A DNA stretch of 30,809 nt from a virus: the IMG/VR virus record IMGVR_UViG_3300037882_001761, positions 1 to 30,809 of that record; one strand, 5' to 3'. Made by a program: the position numbers and the translations under genes. The notes beneath the pieces were generated by a model that saw only the letters and a program-made list of their open reading frames with translations, had not been told where the DNA came from and ran no database searches. Shown in pieces: positions 23,346 through 30,340 of the stretch; position 1 is the first letter of the stretch, and each line of letters opens with the position of its first letter.

Positions 23346-25759
23346 TGGCCTGGAACTTTCCAAGAGTTAGCGGCGCTGGTGTTCTCGATCCGAGGCCGCT
23401 GATTGAAGCCGCCCAGCGGTTGAACTCGCAAACTGATTTTATCGGGTTGGCCAATTCAATTACGTGCCCGGTTGGCATCCATCCCGGTTCGGCTTATTTC
23501 TTGGTGCCGCGCACTGTAGTCGATGGGGGTGGGACCAACGGCAGCGTGAACCGCAATAACGTAGTGAACATTACATGGACGCACCAGCAATCCGATGACT
23601 TCGATCCGAACAACGCCAGCGTGACGACCTGGAAAAATTACGTCGTAATTGAAGCCCATTGCGTGGGTTTGGATGGTGACAGCCAAGCGGCTTACATGCT
23701 GGAGCTGCGAGACAAGCGGCATCTCATGTTCGCTGGCACGGCCAACAAACTTTACAACGTCTCGGATGGCGTTAATGACGACGGCGAAAAAACGTATCTG
23801 AAAGAGACACTAAAACCGGGTGGCTTTCCGCTTTATCCTTGGACGTGGCAAGAGATTCTCGAAAACCTCTGGAGTGAGTTACCGTTCAACGCGGGAGCGT
23901 GCCCGACGCTGCCGTGGTCGCCGTCGATGACGCCGGACACGATTCGATTCGTAGGGGTGTCAGCTTGGGAAGCGATTGGCGACTTGCTGGCGGTTTTGCA
24001 ATCAGTGATCGTGCTGAATCCTCTGACCGACGTGTTCACGATCGCTCGACTCGGCCAAGTTCAGGGCGACCCATTTTTCGGCATTGATCCGCTGTTTGAC
24101 GCTATTGCCGATCGCTTGATGATCGACGACAAGCCTAAAGATGATTGCAAGCGAGCGAACGTTCCGGACGCGATCAATTTCACATTCCCGCGCCGCACCA
24201 AAGACTGCGAACAGCAAGAGGATGCGGCCTATGTTGATTCACGCAACGTCGGCAACGGTAACTCCGCTATTTCGACGGAGCTAACTTTTTGGCTACCGCT
24301 GATTAGCGAATGGGATGAAAAAGACGCGACGGAACCGCTCAACGAATCGTGGCTCGATTTAGCCGCTGGCGAGTTCATCGTCAAGCTAAAAGAACGCATC
24401 GAAGCCGGAATTGTCGCGATCGGCAAAACCTATTCCGGCCTCATCGACACCATCCCCAACGGGAGCGAAGTCCATTGGATCCGCTGGCGCGACGTGGGCG
24501 ACCAATTGGGGTTGGTGACGGAGTTTCGTTCTTTGGAAATTCCGCTTAGGGGAATGGAAGTCGATCCGCTCAGAAAACGCGAAGGGCTGATTTGGCTTCT
24601 CCCCTTCGAGCTAATGCAAGACCGCACCGCAGGTGCCTACGAAGAACGCTTGCCCGTGATCTTGATCGGCTCATACGGTGCTGGCTGCGACCTGCCGGAG
24701 TCAAATCCCGACGCGGAAGCGTTGATCGATGACTGGTCAACGCTGAAAGCCACCTACCCCAATTTGAACGCTCAACTGGCTTGGTATCACGACACGCAAT
24801 ACCCACACGCTATGGGGCCGATGGAAGCGGGGGATGGCGGTGACGACGAAGCAAGAGGGGCTATCGGATTGCTGGCTTTCCATCCCGATATTTCGCTGGC
24901 CGACGATGACGAACAAGCAGAGTCAGAATTTAGCTTTTGCAAAAAACGGTTCGAGGTGATTACTTCCGACCAACGCGCCATGTTCTTCGAGACGCAAGCT
25001 AAGTTTCCTTTTCCTTACGCCGACGATATTGGCACTACTGGCAGCAATCTTGACGGCGATCTTCCCGGCGACAACGGCACGTTTGGAGACGATTATTACA
25101 TTCTCGGACTTCCAGTACCTTTGAGTGGCTGGCCATTTTCGCAGCGTGAACACACTTCGTATTGGCATGCGACCGACAGCGAATCCGAGCCAGGTAGTTT
25201 GTCAGTCGTAAAAAATCCGCTGAGATACTGCGGCGCGACCGGCGACACGGGAATTATCACCTACAGACCAGCCACCGAGACGTGGGAGCTTGTTTCGACC
25301 CAAGTTCGCAACATCACTGCAATCGGTGCTTTGCGGTTCTCGGACTGTGCCATCGAGTCTAGTAAAAAACGTTTTCGTGCATATTCCCGTGTTGACGGCG
25401 GCGAATTCGCCGCGAACTGGGAAACGGAAATCCAGCTTTATTCCAGAACTAAATTCAACGATCTAAGCTACGCTATTCGAGCCTCCAACGGCGTTGACAC
25501 ACCAGTGGGCGACGAAACCGACGTGTGCGTATTGGTGGCAGATTACGAAATCGACTGCAACGCCTTCACGGAATCGCCAGCCGCGAGCGGACAATACAAC
25601 ACGGCGGCTGTACAATACTACGTCAAGGGGGTTAAGGAAGTCGTCAATGGATCGACTGACATCACGTTCACTTGCCATTACGTGTTCAGTCCGTGCTATG
25701 AGTTGGTTGATACCGACTGCGACGTAGTAATCGAAGGCGACGATACATGCCCAGCATAA
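23345..25759 (+). CDS. large phage protein, tail/baseplate candidate
   Basis: Start ATG 23345 overlaps the MuF stop (TAATG). The 804 residues include an N-terminal part (about 1-90) with beta segments, a region with DGDSQAAYMLELRDKRHLMF, a central helix/strand region (WLDLAAGEFIVKLKERIEAG, SEVHWIRWRDVGD), and a Thr/Asp-rich C-terminal ~150 residues with scattered Cys ending in CDVVIEGDDTCPA. No membrane, peptidase or glycosidase motif is recognised. Size and position after MuF suggest a tail-tip, baseplate or adhesion component. It is followed by a markedly Cys-rich gene, and the two may assemble together. Confidence 0.6.
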   Translation: MAWNFPRVSGAGVLDPRPLIEAAQRLNSQTDFIGLANSITCPVGIHPGSAYFLVPRTVVDGGGTNGSVNRNNVVNITWTHQQSDDFDPNNASVTTWKNYVVIEAHCVGLDGDSQAAYMLELRDKRHLMFAGTANKLYNVSDGVNDDGEKTYLKETLKPGGFPLYPWTWQEILENLWSELPFNAGACPTLPWSPSMTPDTIRFVGVSAWEAIGDLLAVLQSVIVLNPLTDVFTIARLGQVQGDPFFGIDPLFDAIADRLMIDDKPKDDCKRANVPDAINFTFPRRTKDCEQQEDAAYVDSRNVGNGNSAISTELTFWLPLISEWDEKDATEPLNESWLDLAAGEFIVKLKERIEAGIVAIGKTYSGLIDTIPNGSEVHWIRWRDVGDQLGLVTEFRSLEIPLRGMEVDPLRKREGLIWLLPFELMQDRTAGAYEERLPVILIGSYGAGCDLPESNPDAEALIDDWSTLKATYPNLNAQLAWYHDTQYPHAMGPMEAGDGGDDEARGAIGLLAFHPDISLADDDEQAESEFSFCKKRFEVITSDQRAMFFETQAKFPFPYADDIGTTGSNLDGDLPGDNGTFGDDYYILGLPVPLSGWPFSQREHTSYWHATDSESEPGSLSVVKNPLRYCGATGDTGIITYRPATETWELVSTQVRNITAIGALRFSDCAIESSKKRFRAYSRVDGGEFAANWETEIQLYSRTKFNDLSYAIRASNGVDTPVGDETDVCVLVADYEIDCNAFTESPAASGQYNTAAVQYYVKGVKEVVNGSTDITFTCHYVFSPCYELVDTDCDVVIEGDDTCPA

Positions 25760-25771
25760 AGAGCTAGAGAG

Positions 25772-26710
25772 ATGCGAATAGTAAAACGTGCTGGCAAGGT
25801 CTTGAAGAATGCGGGCAAGCTCGTCACCAACAACGAGTGTTGCTGCGATAATTGCCTGGAGGATTGCGTTGATTCCACCATCTCGGCTGATATTCCGACC
25901 CTCGGAACGTTCGTGCTTTCTAGTTACACTCCAGGCAGTCCCGTAGAAGGGTGCTGTTACTGGCGCAATCTGGCCCCCGATCCAGACGGAGACGGCGATT
26001 GCACAATCACAGCGATCCATGCTTCGCTGTGTATCGTCGACGAAACCGTGACCCTCACAATTACGGTGGACGACGAAACGCCCGCCACCTTGAAAAGCTG
26101 GTCGAAAGAATACGCTAAGTGCGATTTCTGCGCATTGATGCCGGGCTTCGCTGAACTAGACCCCGCAGCGGGGGACTGCTACGACGACGTGGCAACGCTG
26201 ACCTTTGCTAGTTCTTGTTGCCACCCGCCGGACTGTAATTGCGATTGCTACGTCGGCGATTGTTTGTTTTTTGATTGGCTCACCGAGCCGCCGGATTATG
26301 ACGAGGATGATTGCACGTTTAATTTATGCCGAGACAACTTCGTAGACTTCCCGGCACCGCCTTATCAGCTTGACTTCGTGACGGGCAACGAAACATCTTC
26401 GTATTACTCTTTCGAGTACTCCCCAGAAGGTGGAGGAACGTTTTCAATAGGTTTTACGTGTGACAAATCGCCTGATAACGGCGAGCTTTGCGATTGTGAT
26501 GTGGAACATTGGGACAATTGCGAATACACCCTACTAATTGAGTGCTCGAATGGATGCTCCCTGCTTGAAAAAAAGTGCGTAAAAACACTACCCACGGCGG
26601 GATTCCCGCTAACGTTTTCTAACGCTGGCGATTGTGCGGACCACAGCGGGCCTTGCGGAGAAATCTGCAATCCTTGGGAGGCGGAAATCAGCACAGGATC
26701 TTGCGCATGA
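25772..26710 (+). CDS. cysteine-rich secreted-type or virion surface protein
   Basis: The 312-residue protein has 31 Cys (about 10 percent), with clusters such as NECCCDNCLEDC near residue 22 and CCHPPDCNCDCYVGDC near 150, plus very acidic loops (PPDYDEDDCTF). The N-terminus MRIVKRAGKVLKNAGKLV is basic and amphipathic without a clear signal peptide. It is poor in Lys/Arg after that. Repeated Asp/Cys knots suggest disulfide- or metal-bound folding, perhaps as a surface spike. The stop overlaps the next ATG (ATGA). No family is recognised. The thioredoxin-like protein at the window's left could help its folding, which is speculation. Confidence 0.65.
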   Translation: MRIVKRAGKVLKNAGKLVTNNECCCDNCLEDCVDSTISADIPTLGTFVLSSYTPGSPVEGCCYWRNLAPDPDGDGDCTITAIHASLCIVDETVTLTITVDDETPATLKSWSKEYAKCDFCALMPGFAELDPAAGDCYDDVATLTFASSCCHPPDCNCDCYVGDCLFFDWLTEPPDYDEDDCTFNLCRDNFVDFPAPPYQLDFVTGNETSSYYSFEYSPEGGGTFSIGFTCDKSPDNGELCDCDVEHWDNCEYTLLIECSNGCSLLEKKCVKTLPTAGFPLTFSNAGDCADHSGPCGEICNPWEAEISTGSCA

Positions 26711-27246
26711 CAGACCGCTTCACCAAAAACTACGGCATGACTCTCGACCAGTTTCGAGCACTATCAAAAGCCAACCGCGAGCGAGTCATCAAGCGCGAGC
26801 CGATCGACCCCGCAGACGTGCCCAAGACGTGCCCCGTTCATTCGCCAGCGGCCAAGGCTAAGCGAATGGACGAATACCGGGAGAAGGTCGCCAAGCGTGC
26901 CACGGCTAAGGCTGGGGGCGTTGGCTGGCACCTAAAATCAATGATCGGCGAACTGACTTCGCAAAAGCTCGGCTGTGGCTGCGAATCCACGGCAAACGAA
27001 ATGGACCGCGACGGGCCGGAGAAAGTACGGGAGCGGCTGGATTATTACGTCGAAAAGATCAACCTAAATAGGCAAAAATGGACCTGGATAGAACAGGCTG
27101 AAATTGCACTGAAAGCGGCGACCCATGCTTTTGATTGGCACTTAGACCCGCTGAATCCAATTCGGTCGCTGGTTCTGGAATCAATTCGACGAGCCGAGCA
27201 CGGCAATCAGCACGAAGGCCAGCGGGATGGCCAAGAAGAAAAGTAG
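26707..27246 (+). CDS. unknown protein with a CGC motif
   Basis: ATG 26707 overlaps the preceding stop (ATGA); the longer frame from 26632 is antiphase in the Cys-rich gene. The 179 residues start with a helical segment (LDQFRALSKANRERVIKREP), include one TCPVH motif, a basic helix (AKRMDEYREKVAKRATAKAG) and, in the centre, KLGCGCESTANEMDRDGPEK, where the CxC may bind metal. The rest is helical with KWTWIEQAEIALKAATHAFD. It looks like a soluble phage accessory protein; I cannot name the family. It is the last gene of the long + strand series, and its 3' end is overlapped in antisense by a small gene (27181-27312). Confidence 0.6.
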   Translation: MTDRFTKNYGMTLDQFRALSKANRERVIKREPIDPADVPKTCPVHSPAAKAKRMDEYREKVAKRATAKAGGVGWHLKSMIGELTSQKLGCGCESTANEMDRDGPEKVRERLDYYVEKINLNRQKWTWIEQAEIALKAATHAFDWHLDPLNPIRSLVLESIRRAEHGNQHEGQRDGQEEK

Positions 27247-27312
27247 ACACCCGCAGCCCATCATGCCGAGTGAGCCTTCTGCGATCTTGCGTTCAAAGGA
27301 TTTCTTTGCCAT
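27181..27312 (-). CDS. 43-residue single-pass membrane peptide
   Basis: On the minus strand ATG (27312-27310) leads to a 43-codon frame ending TGA at 27183-27181. An AGGGGG site precedes the start by 9 bases. The product begins MAKKSFERKIAEGSLGM, then has a Cys/Gly patch (MMGCGCL) and one transmembrane helix (LFFLAIPLAFVLIAVLG). It overlaps the 3' end of the + strand gene by 66 bases in antisense. It is the last gene of a minus-strand trio. Expression is supported by the ribosome site and clean membrane profile, but not by homology. Confidence 0.5.
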   Translation of the reverse strand: MAKKSFERKIAEGSLGMMGCGCLLFFLAIPLAFVLIAVLGSSN

Positions 27313-27345
27313 CGATTCAACCCCCTACAAAGTTGCTATTCAGTC

Positions 27346-27588
27346 TTAGAGCACGCAATCCGGCACTTCCCCCACAAGATTGCCAAACGCATCGACCTTC
27401 AAATCCTCGTCGGGCTTGGAGTCGAGCGGATAATTCGTCTTGCCGCAGTTGCAAGTCTCGCTGCTTTGTGAGTGCCTATCACGGGTGGCAATCCAGCGAA
27501 CGTCCTGACAGTCGAAGCAGACGAAAAGACGCCAACCGTGGCGGGGTTCGTTGTCTTGTTCGCAGGTCGGGCCGAAAAGGTCAAACAT
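27346..27588 (-). CDS. small zinc-ribbon-like protein
   Basis: The start is ATG 27588 on the minus strand, with GAGGAAC about 9 bases ahead; an upstream TTG (27606) would overlap the previous gene further. The 80 residues contain GPTCEQDNEPRHGWRLFVCF, DCQD and TCNCGKTN: FVCFDC (CxxC) and CNCG (CxC) could clamp one zinc. The C-terminus is acidic (KPDEDLKVDAFGNLVGEVPD). Small zinc-ribbon proteins of this type are common among phages as accessory factors. The gene overlaps its upstream neighbour by 8 bases, so they are coupled. Confidence 0.65.
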   Translation of the reverse strand: MFDLFGPTCEQDNEPRHGWRLFVCFDCQDVRWIATRDRHSQSSETCNCGKTNYPLDSKPDEDLKVDAFGNLVGEVPDCVL

Positions 27589-27826
27589 GATTTGGTTCCT
27601 CAACAAACCGATAGTCTGCCGACGGAGGTTGATACTCGCCGTTAGGGTCAGGAAAAGGGCCTATACACTCGTAGCTGTTGAATGAGAAGTGCTTTTCCAA
27701 TCCGCTACTGGAAACTAGAAAGCGAAACGGCTCCCTCGGTTTAGGGACGTTCACGAACGACATGAACCTGTCTAAGAGAACTTCTTGACCGGCGTTTGGG
27801 CCGTCGATGAATTTGGCAATGAACAT
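27581..27826 (-). CDS. small unknown protein, first gene of the minus-strand trio
   Basis: ATG 27826 (minus) is preceded by AAAGGA (27839-27834). The 81-residue protein begins MFIAKFIDGPNAGQEVLLDR, a beta-strand-like opening often seen in small phage proteins ('mf.akf.dGp..G...l'), followed by VPKPREPFRFLVSSSG and a tail with YECIGPFPDPNGEYQPP. No catalytic motif is seen. The coupling to the zinc-ribbon gene and the regulated region upstream (27827-28646) suggest an early or accessory operon. Function unknown. Confidence 0.65.
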   Translation of the reverse strand: MFIAKFIDGPNAGQEVLLDRFMSFVNVPKPREPFRFLVSSSGLEKHFSFNSYECIGPFPDPNGEYQPPSADYRFVEEPNHV

Positions 27827-27917
27827 GGGGAATTCCTTTCGATCCTATCGACTAGATGTTTTTCTTACTAACACACTCGGTTGACCAGCTATCGCTTTTG
27901 TTCGGTCTGAGCGGAGT

Positions 27918-27969
27918 GTGTCCCTTGAGAATTGAAAAACAAAAAAAGTTTTCAAAAACTCAAGGACAC
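27918..27969. repeat. long imperfect inverted repeat
   Basis: GTGTCCCTTGAG (27918-27929) pairs with CTCAAGGACAC (27959-27969) with one extra C; inside, TTGAAAAAC and GTTTTCAA pair around an A-rich loop. The overall stem is over 18 bp with small bulges. It is placed about 90 bases upstream of the minus-strand trio, so it may be an operator, a transcript-stabilising hairpin or an attachment-like site. Confidence 0.6.
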
Positions 27970-28180
27970 CAGCAATAGGAAAAGTGCTTTCGCTCCCGTC
28001 CCGGCCTTCGCTTGCTGTAGTGGCTTATTCTTCCGTCGCCACACTATCCCAACGTCACAGCTATCTTGGCCACGTCCCGGACACCTGAGCACGAACGCGG
28101 CTTACGGCTGTTATTCCTCACCTCTGACGGCTGACTGACCCCGCAGGTCGTCCGATCACATTCCGTCGTGATGTGTCGAT

Positions 28181-28222
28181 AAAAAAAGCCCGCTCGCCGA
28201 GAGGTAGGAAGGCGAACGGGCT
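28181..28222 (-). terminator. minus-strand intrinsic terminator, possibly attenuated
   Basis: AGCCCG(C)TCGCC (28187-28198) and GGCGA(A)CGGGCT (28211-28222) form an 11-bp stem with one mismatch and a 12-base loop. On the minus strand the stem is followed by seven T (complement of AAAAAAA at 28181-28187). Upstream segments on that strand can pair with its first arm, see 28204-28303. Confidence 0.65.
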
Positions 28223-28303
28223 AAAAGTCGTGCATGCGGCAGCGACGTAATTCAAAAAGATAACCTCACCAACGCATGCAAACTAGCCCGCCGAACTTCC
28301 TAC
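28204..28303 (-). promoter_or_regulatory. candidate antiterminator hairpin (attenuator element)
   Basis: Three nested arms pair across 100 bases: GTAGGAAG (28204-28211) with CTTCCTAC (28296-28303), CGGGCT (28217-28222) with AGCCCG (28285-28290), and TGCATGC (28231-28237) with GCATGCA (28274-28280). On a leftward transcript this long hairpin is made first and uses bases 28211-28222 that the terminator needs, so the two are mutually exclusive. Confidence 0.5.
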
Positions 28304-28395
28304 GGTTCAGCGAACGGGATCAATTTAGCCGAGCCGGGCTGTTGGTGTCAACAACAAATCCAGCCATGTGATCATCAAAAAAACCCCCAATTGTG

Positions 28396-28420
28396 ACCGT
28401 TGATTCACCGTTGATTCACC
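28396..28420. repeat. tandem ACCGTTGATTC repeat
   Basis: Two head-to-tail copies of the 11-bp unit ACCGTTGATTC (28396-28406, 28407-28417) plus ACC. Such spacing of one helical turn fits a protein-binding operator or iteron; nothing else identifies it. Confidence 0.55.
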
Positions 28421-28620
28421 GCCAACACCCCCACAAAGATAACCGCCAAACTCATCAAAAACCATCAATTCCGAGAAATTCCGTAAATTATTTTCAGCAG
28501 AAAAGCCCTTGTTTTGTAGCGGATTTGTGGCACTGCCCCTAGTTGTGGTTACGGGAAAATGATTTTGCGTATAGACACGGAAAGAGATTTAGTCGATAAC
28601 TAGAAAAGTAAGGAATGGGA

Positions 28621-28646
28621 AACAACTTCACTAAGGGGATTTGAAA
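28621..28646 (+). promoter_or_regulatory. conserved leader, copy 1
   Basis: Contains AACTTCACTAAGGGGAT then TTGAAA before the ATG at 28647; carries the AAGGGG ribosome site. It shares the core of three further copies upstream of genes at 29072, 29326 and 30037. Confidence 0.6.
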
Positions 28647-28997
28647 ATGGCTTTCATGAATCAAGAACGAAAGAACGAACTGGCTCCCGCAATCAAGAAT
28701 GTCTGCAAAAAGTACGGGGTCAAGGCAACGATTTCAGTTCGGCATCATTCGACGCTGGTTGTCACGATTCAAGAATCGAAGTTTGATGTTAACGGTCACG
28801 ACCAAGTTAACTACTACCACATCGACGACCATTATGAAGGTGAAAAGGCCGCGTTCTTGAACGAACTAAAAGACGCGATGATGGTAGGAAATCATGACGA
28901 TAGCGACTCAATGACCGACTACTTTAACGTTGGCTGGTACATCAGCATTAACTTCGGCCAGTGGAACAAGCCACACCGTAAACTGCAAGCTGCCTAA
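28647..28997 (+). CDS. conserved small phage protein (LPD29-like)
   Basis: The ATG at 28647 lies 8 bases after AAGGGG. The 116-residue protein has an N-terminal helix (ERKNELAPAIKNVCKKYG), a beta segment KATISVRHHSTLVVTIQES, a helix (FLNELKDAMMVGNHDDSDSM) and the final beta segment 'DYFNVGWYISINFGQWNKP'. I recall the 'VRHHSTL...' plus 'DYFdvGwY..i..G.W..P' combination from small proteins of phages and mobile elements, resembling the LPD29-type domain. Function is unknown. It is the first of the accessory genes that share the conserved leader. Confidence 0.7.
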   Translation: MAFMNQERKNELAPAIKNVCKKYGVKATISVRHHSTLVVTIQESKFDVNGHDQVNYYHIDDHYEGEKAAFLNELKDAMMVGNHDDSDSMTDYFNVGWYISINFGQWNKPHRKLQAA

Positions 28998-29024
28998 CCC
29001 ACTGACGAGGCCGGAAGGCCGAAA

Positions 29025-29071
29025 CCGCGAAAGCGGTCTGGGTTTAACACTTCACTAAGGGGAAACGAATC
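29025..29071 (+). promoter_or_regulatory. conserved leader, copy 2, with CCGC-GAAA-GCGG hairpin
   Basis: CCGC (29025-29028), GAAA loop and GCGG (29033-29036) form a small GNRA-capped stem, followed by TCTGGGTTTAACACTTCACTAAGGGG and the ATG at 29072. A second tetraloop-like stem GGCC/GGCC (29009-29020) lies just before it. Confidence 0.6.
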
Positions 29072-29275
29072 ATGAAAACGAAAGAAAAAATCGAAACGAT
29101 CTGCGGCAAAGTTATCTATCGCGACGCGAGCGGAGTCGGTCACGCTTGGAGGCCGGTTGCCGTGTCCGATCTGCCGGCCAACATTGCCGACGAGATTGCC
29201 GCGGAAATTATCGACGGCCGAAATGACAGCAGTCGCGACTTCGCCGCCTCCAACGGCCTGCACTACCGCTGGTAG
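29072..29275 (+). CDS. small unknown accessory protein
   Basis: ATG 29072 lies behind the AAGGGG of the conserved leader. The 67-residue protein begins MKTKEKIETICGKVIYRDAS and continues SGVGHAWRPVAVSDLPANIA and ADEIAAEIIDGRNDSS, compact and mixed alpha/beta with one Cys. No family is recognised. It is preceded and followed by leader copies, so each small gene appears to have its own translation unit. Confidence 0.6.
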   Translation: MKTKEKIETICGKVIYRDASGVGHAWRPVAVSDLPANIADEIAAEIIDGRNDSSRDFAASNGLHYRW

Positions 29276-29325
29276 GCGAAAGCGGTCTGGTTGGGCAAAA
29301 CAACTTCACTCAAGGGGATTTGAAA
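29276..29325 (+). promoter_or_regulatory. conserved leader, copy 3
   Basis: GCGAAAGCGGTCTGG, a short AAAAC spacer, then CAACTTCACTCAAGGGGAT and TTGAAA before ATG 29326. It starts directly after the stop of the preceding gene (29273-29275). Confidence 0.6.
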
Positions 29326-29595
29326 ATGAAAACGAAATTATCCGCAGCAAAAAAAGCAATCAAAATTCTACGGAGTGCGTCTTTCGGACCGATCTCGCAT
29401 CAGGGGCGGAGTGACGCATCGGCGAGCCGCTTGGAGTTCATCGAAGTCGACCTGCGTGCGTGCTCCGGCTGGCGAGTTGTGTTTTGCGACCAGTGTACTA
29501 CAGTCGGTCGCCGACTCTGCGAAGTGACCAGAAGCAAAAAGTTATTGGCGGCAGAAGCGGTGCTCGATTCGCTGGCGGTTGGGCCTACATCGTGA
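29326..29595 (+). CDS. small basic accessory protein
   Basis: The ATG at 29326 is preferred to the TTG at 29320 because of the ribosome site spacing. The 89-residue protein has a Lys/Arg-rich N-terminus (MKTKLSAAKKAIKILRSA), then IEVDLRACSGWRVVFCDQC, where C...CDQC may bind metal, and a helical end (RSKKLLAAEAVLDSLAVG). The family is not recognised; small phage accessory protein. Confidence 0.55.
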   Translation: MKTKLSAAKKAIKILRSASFGPISHQGRSDASASRLEFIEVDLRACSGWRVVFCDQCTTVGRRLCEVTRSKKLLAAEAVLDSLAVGPTS

Positions 29596-29669
29596 TCGAA
29601 GCTCACGGGCTGAACTGCGCGGCCGTGCGGCAGATAACCACATTTCTGACGCCACGCTCGAAATCGTAA
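29592..29669 (+). CDS. possible 25-residue peptide
   Basis: GTG 29592 overlaps the previous stop (GTGA) and gives MIEAHGLNCAAVRQITTFLT plus PRSKS. The overlap is the only support; no ribosome site is distinguishable. Could be noise. Confidence 0.25.
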   Translation: MIEAHGLNCAAVRQITTFLTPRSKS

Positions 29670-29718
29670 ATTCAATTCTTCGTTCGCAAGTCGAAATCAA
29701 AACGCAAAGGGCAAAACA

Positions 29719-29988
29719 ATGTTGACCGTGAAAATTTGGGATTGTGGTTGTGGCTGCGAGTTGGTGGTTAATTCGGAGGGCTTCATCGATGTCAAGGATT
29801 CTGGCGGCAATGATGTTGAGCGGGCATTGGGAAAAAGTGTGATGTACTATGGCGCTGGGGAAGAACAAGAACTGGCCGAAGAGGTCATCCAGGATTGGTG
29901 CAAGACCTACGAGGGAGACCCGTCTGCAAACGGTCTGACTGTTCGAGTTCTGCGAGACGGCGTTGAAAAAGCATCGGCGTCGTCATGA
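29719..29988 (+). CDS. small acidic accessory protein with CGCGC motif
   Basis: AAAGGG lies 8 bases before ATG 29719; no conserved leader precedes it. The 89-residue protein starts MLTVKIWDCGCGCELVVNSE with three closely spaced Cys (CGCGC), continues with an acidic helix (EEQELAEEVIQDWCKTYEGD) and ends VLRDGVEKASASS. Beta strand plus helix, perhaps metal-stabilised. Function unknown. Confidence 0.6.
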   Translation: MLTVKIWDCGCGCELVVNSEGFIDVKDSGGNDVERALGKSVMYYGAGEEQELAEEVIQDWCKTYEGDPSANGLTVRVLRDGVEKASASS

Positions 29989-29991
29989 GTG

Positions 29992-30036
29992 GCGCAAGTC
30001 GTCTGGGTTTAGAACTTTACTCAAGGGAAAAGAATC
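29992..30036 (+). promoter_or_regulatory. conserved leader, copy 4 (diverged)
   Basis: GCGCAAGTCGTCTGGGTTT, then AGAACTTTACTCAAGGGAAA and GAATC before ATG 30037. Same order of blocks as copies 2 and 3, with several substitutions. Confidence 0.55.
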
Positions 30037-30324
30037 ATGAATTACGAAATTCACGCAGAACGATCTGACCGAGCAGTCTACTACGCTTTCGAGTACGGCG
30101 TTCGCCGTGCTGTCGAAATTCTAAAATCTGAGCCGCTAACTGGCGCGAATAAGGTCCGAACGCTTGGCGGCACAGCGAAGCGAACCCACGGACTGTACCT
30201 GCGAAAAAAACACGCGGCAAAAGACCTGGCTCGCGTTCGCGAAGCGATCGCAGCGATGAACGCAAGACGGACTGGGCACGTCTGCACCGGCGGCTCGGTA
30301 GAGATCGTAGCCGTCGCAAAATAA
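30037..30324 (+). CDS. small basic unknown protein
   Basis: ATG 30037 follows AAGGG of the leader. The 95-residue product MNYEIHAERSDRAVYYAFEY... is helical and Arg/Lys-rich (VRTLGGTAKRTHGLYLRKKH, AKDLARVREAIAAMNARRTG). The basic, helical character suggests nucleic-acid binding, but no recognisable HTH is present. A strong terminator follows immediately, so this ends the accessory unit. Confidence 0.55.
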   Translation: MNYEIHAERSDRAVYYAFEYGVRRAVEILKSEPLTGANKVRTLGGTAKRTHGLYLRKKHAAKDLARVREAIAAMNARRTGHVCTGGSVEIVAVAK

Positions 30325-30340
30325 GCATAACAACCCCCCG

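Larger units (their letters stand above)
27827..28646. other. non-coding regulatory region (about 820 bases)
   Basis: This divergent region between the minus-strand trio and the rightward accessory genes holds no convincing gene; a 68-codon + frame at 27932 is Ser/Arg/Pro-rich and lacks a ribosome site. It contains a long imperfect hairpin (27918-27969), an attenuator-like pair of structures (28181-28303), a short hairpin TGTTG/CAACA (28340-28353) and a tandem repeat (28396-28420). A TATAGA (28570-28575) with TTACGG 15 bases before it is a weak promoter candidate for the rightward genes. Confidence 0.5.

Noticed and set aside
27932-28138. 68-codon + frame in the non-coding region
   Set aside because: Ser/Arg/Pro-rich, begins inside a hairpin loop, no ribosome site.
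28181-28303. Replication origin or attachment site
   Set aside because: Inverted arms fit RNA hairpins with a T-run better; no iterons, DnaA-type boxes or integrase gene in view. Not excluded, but no positive evidence.
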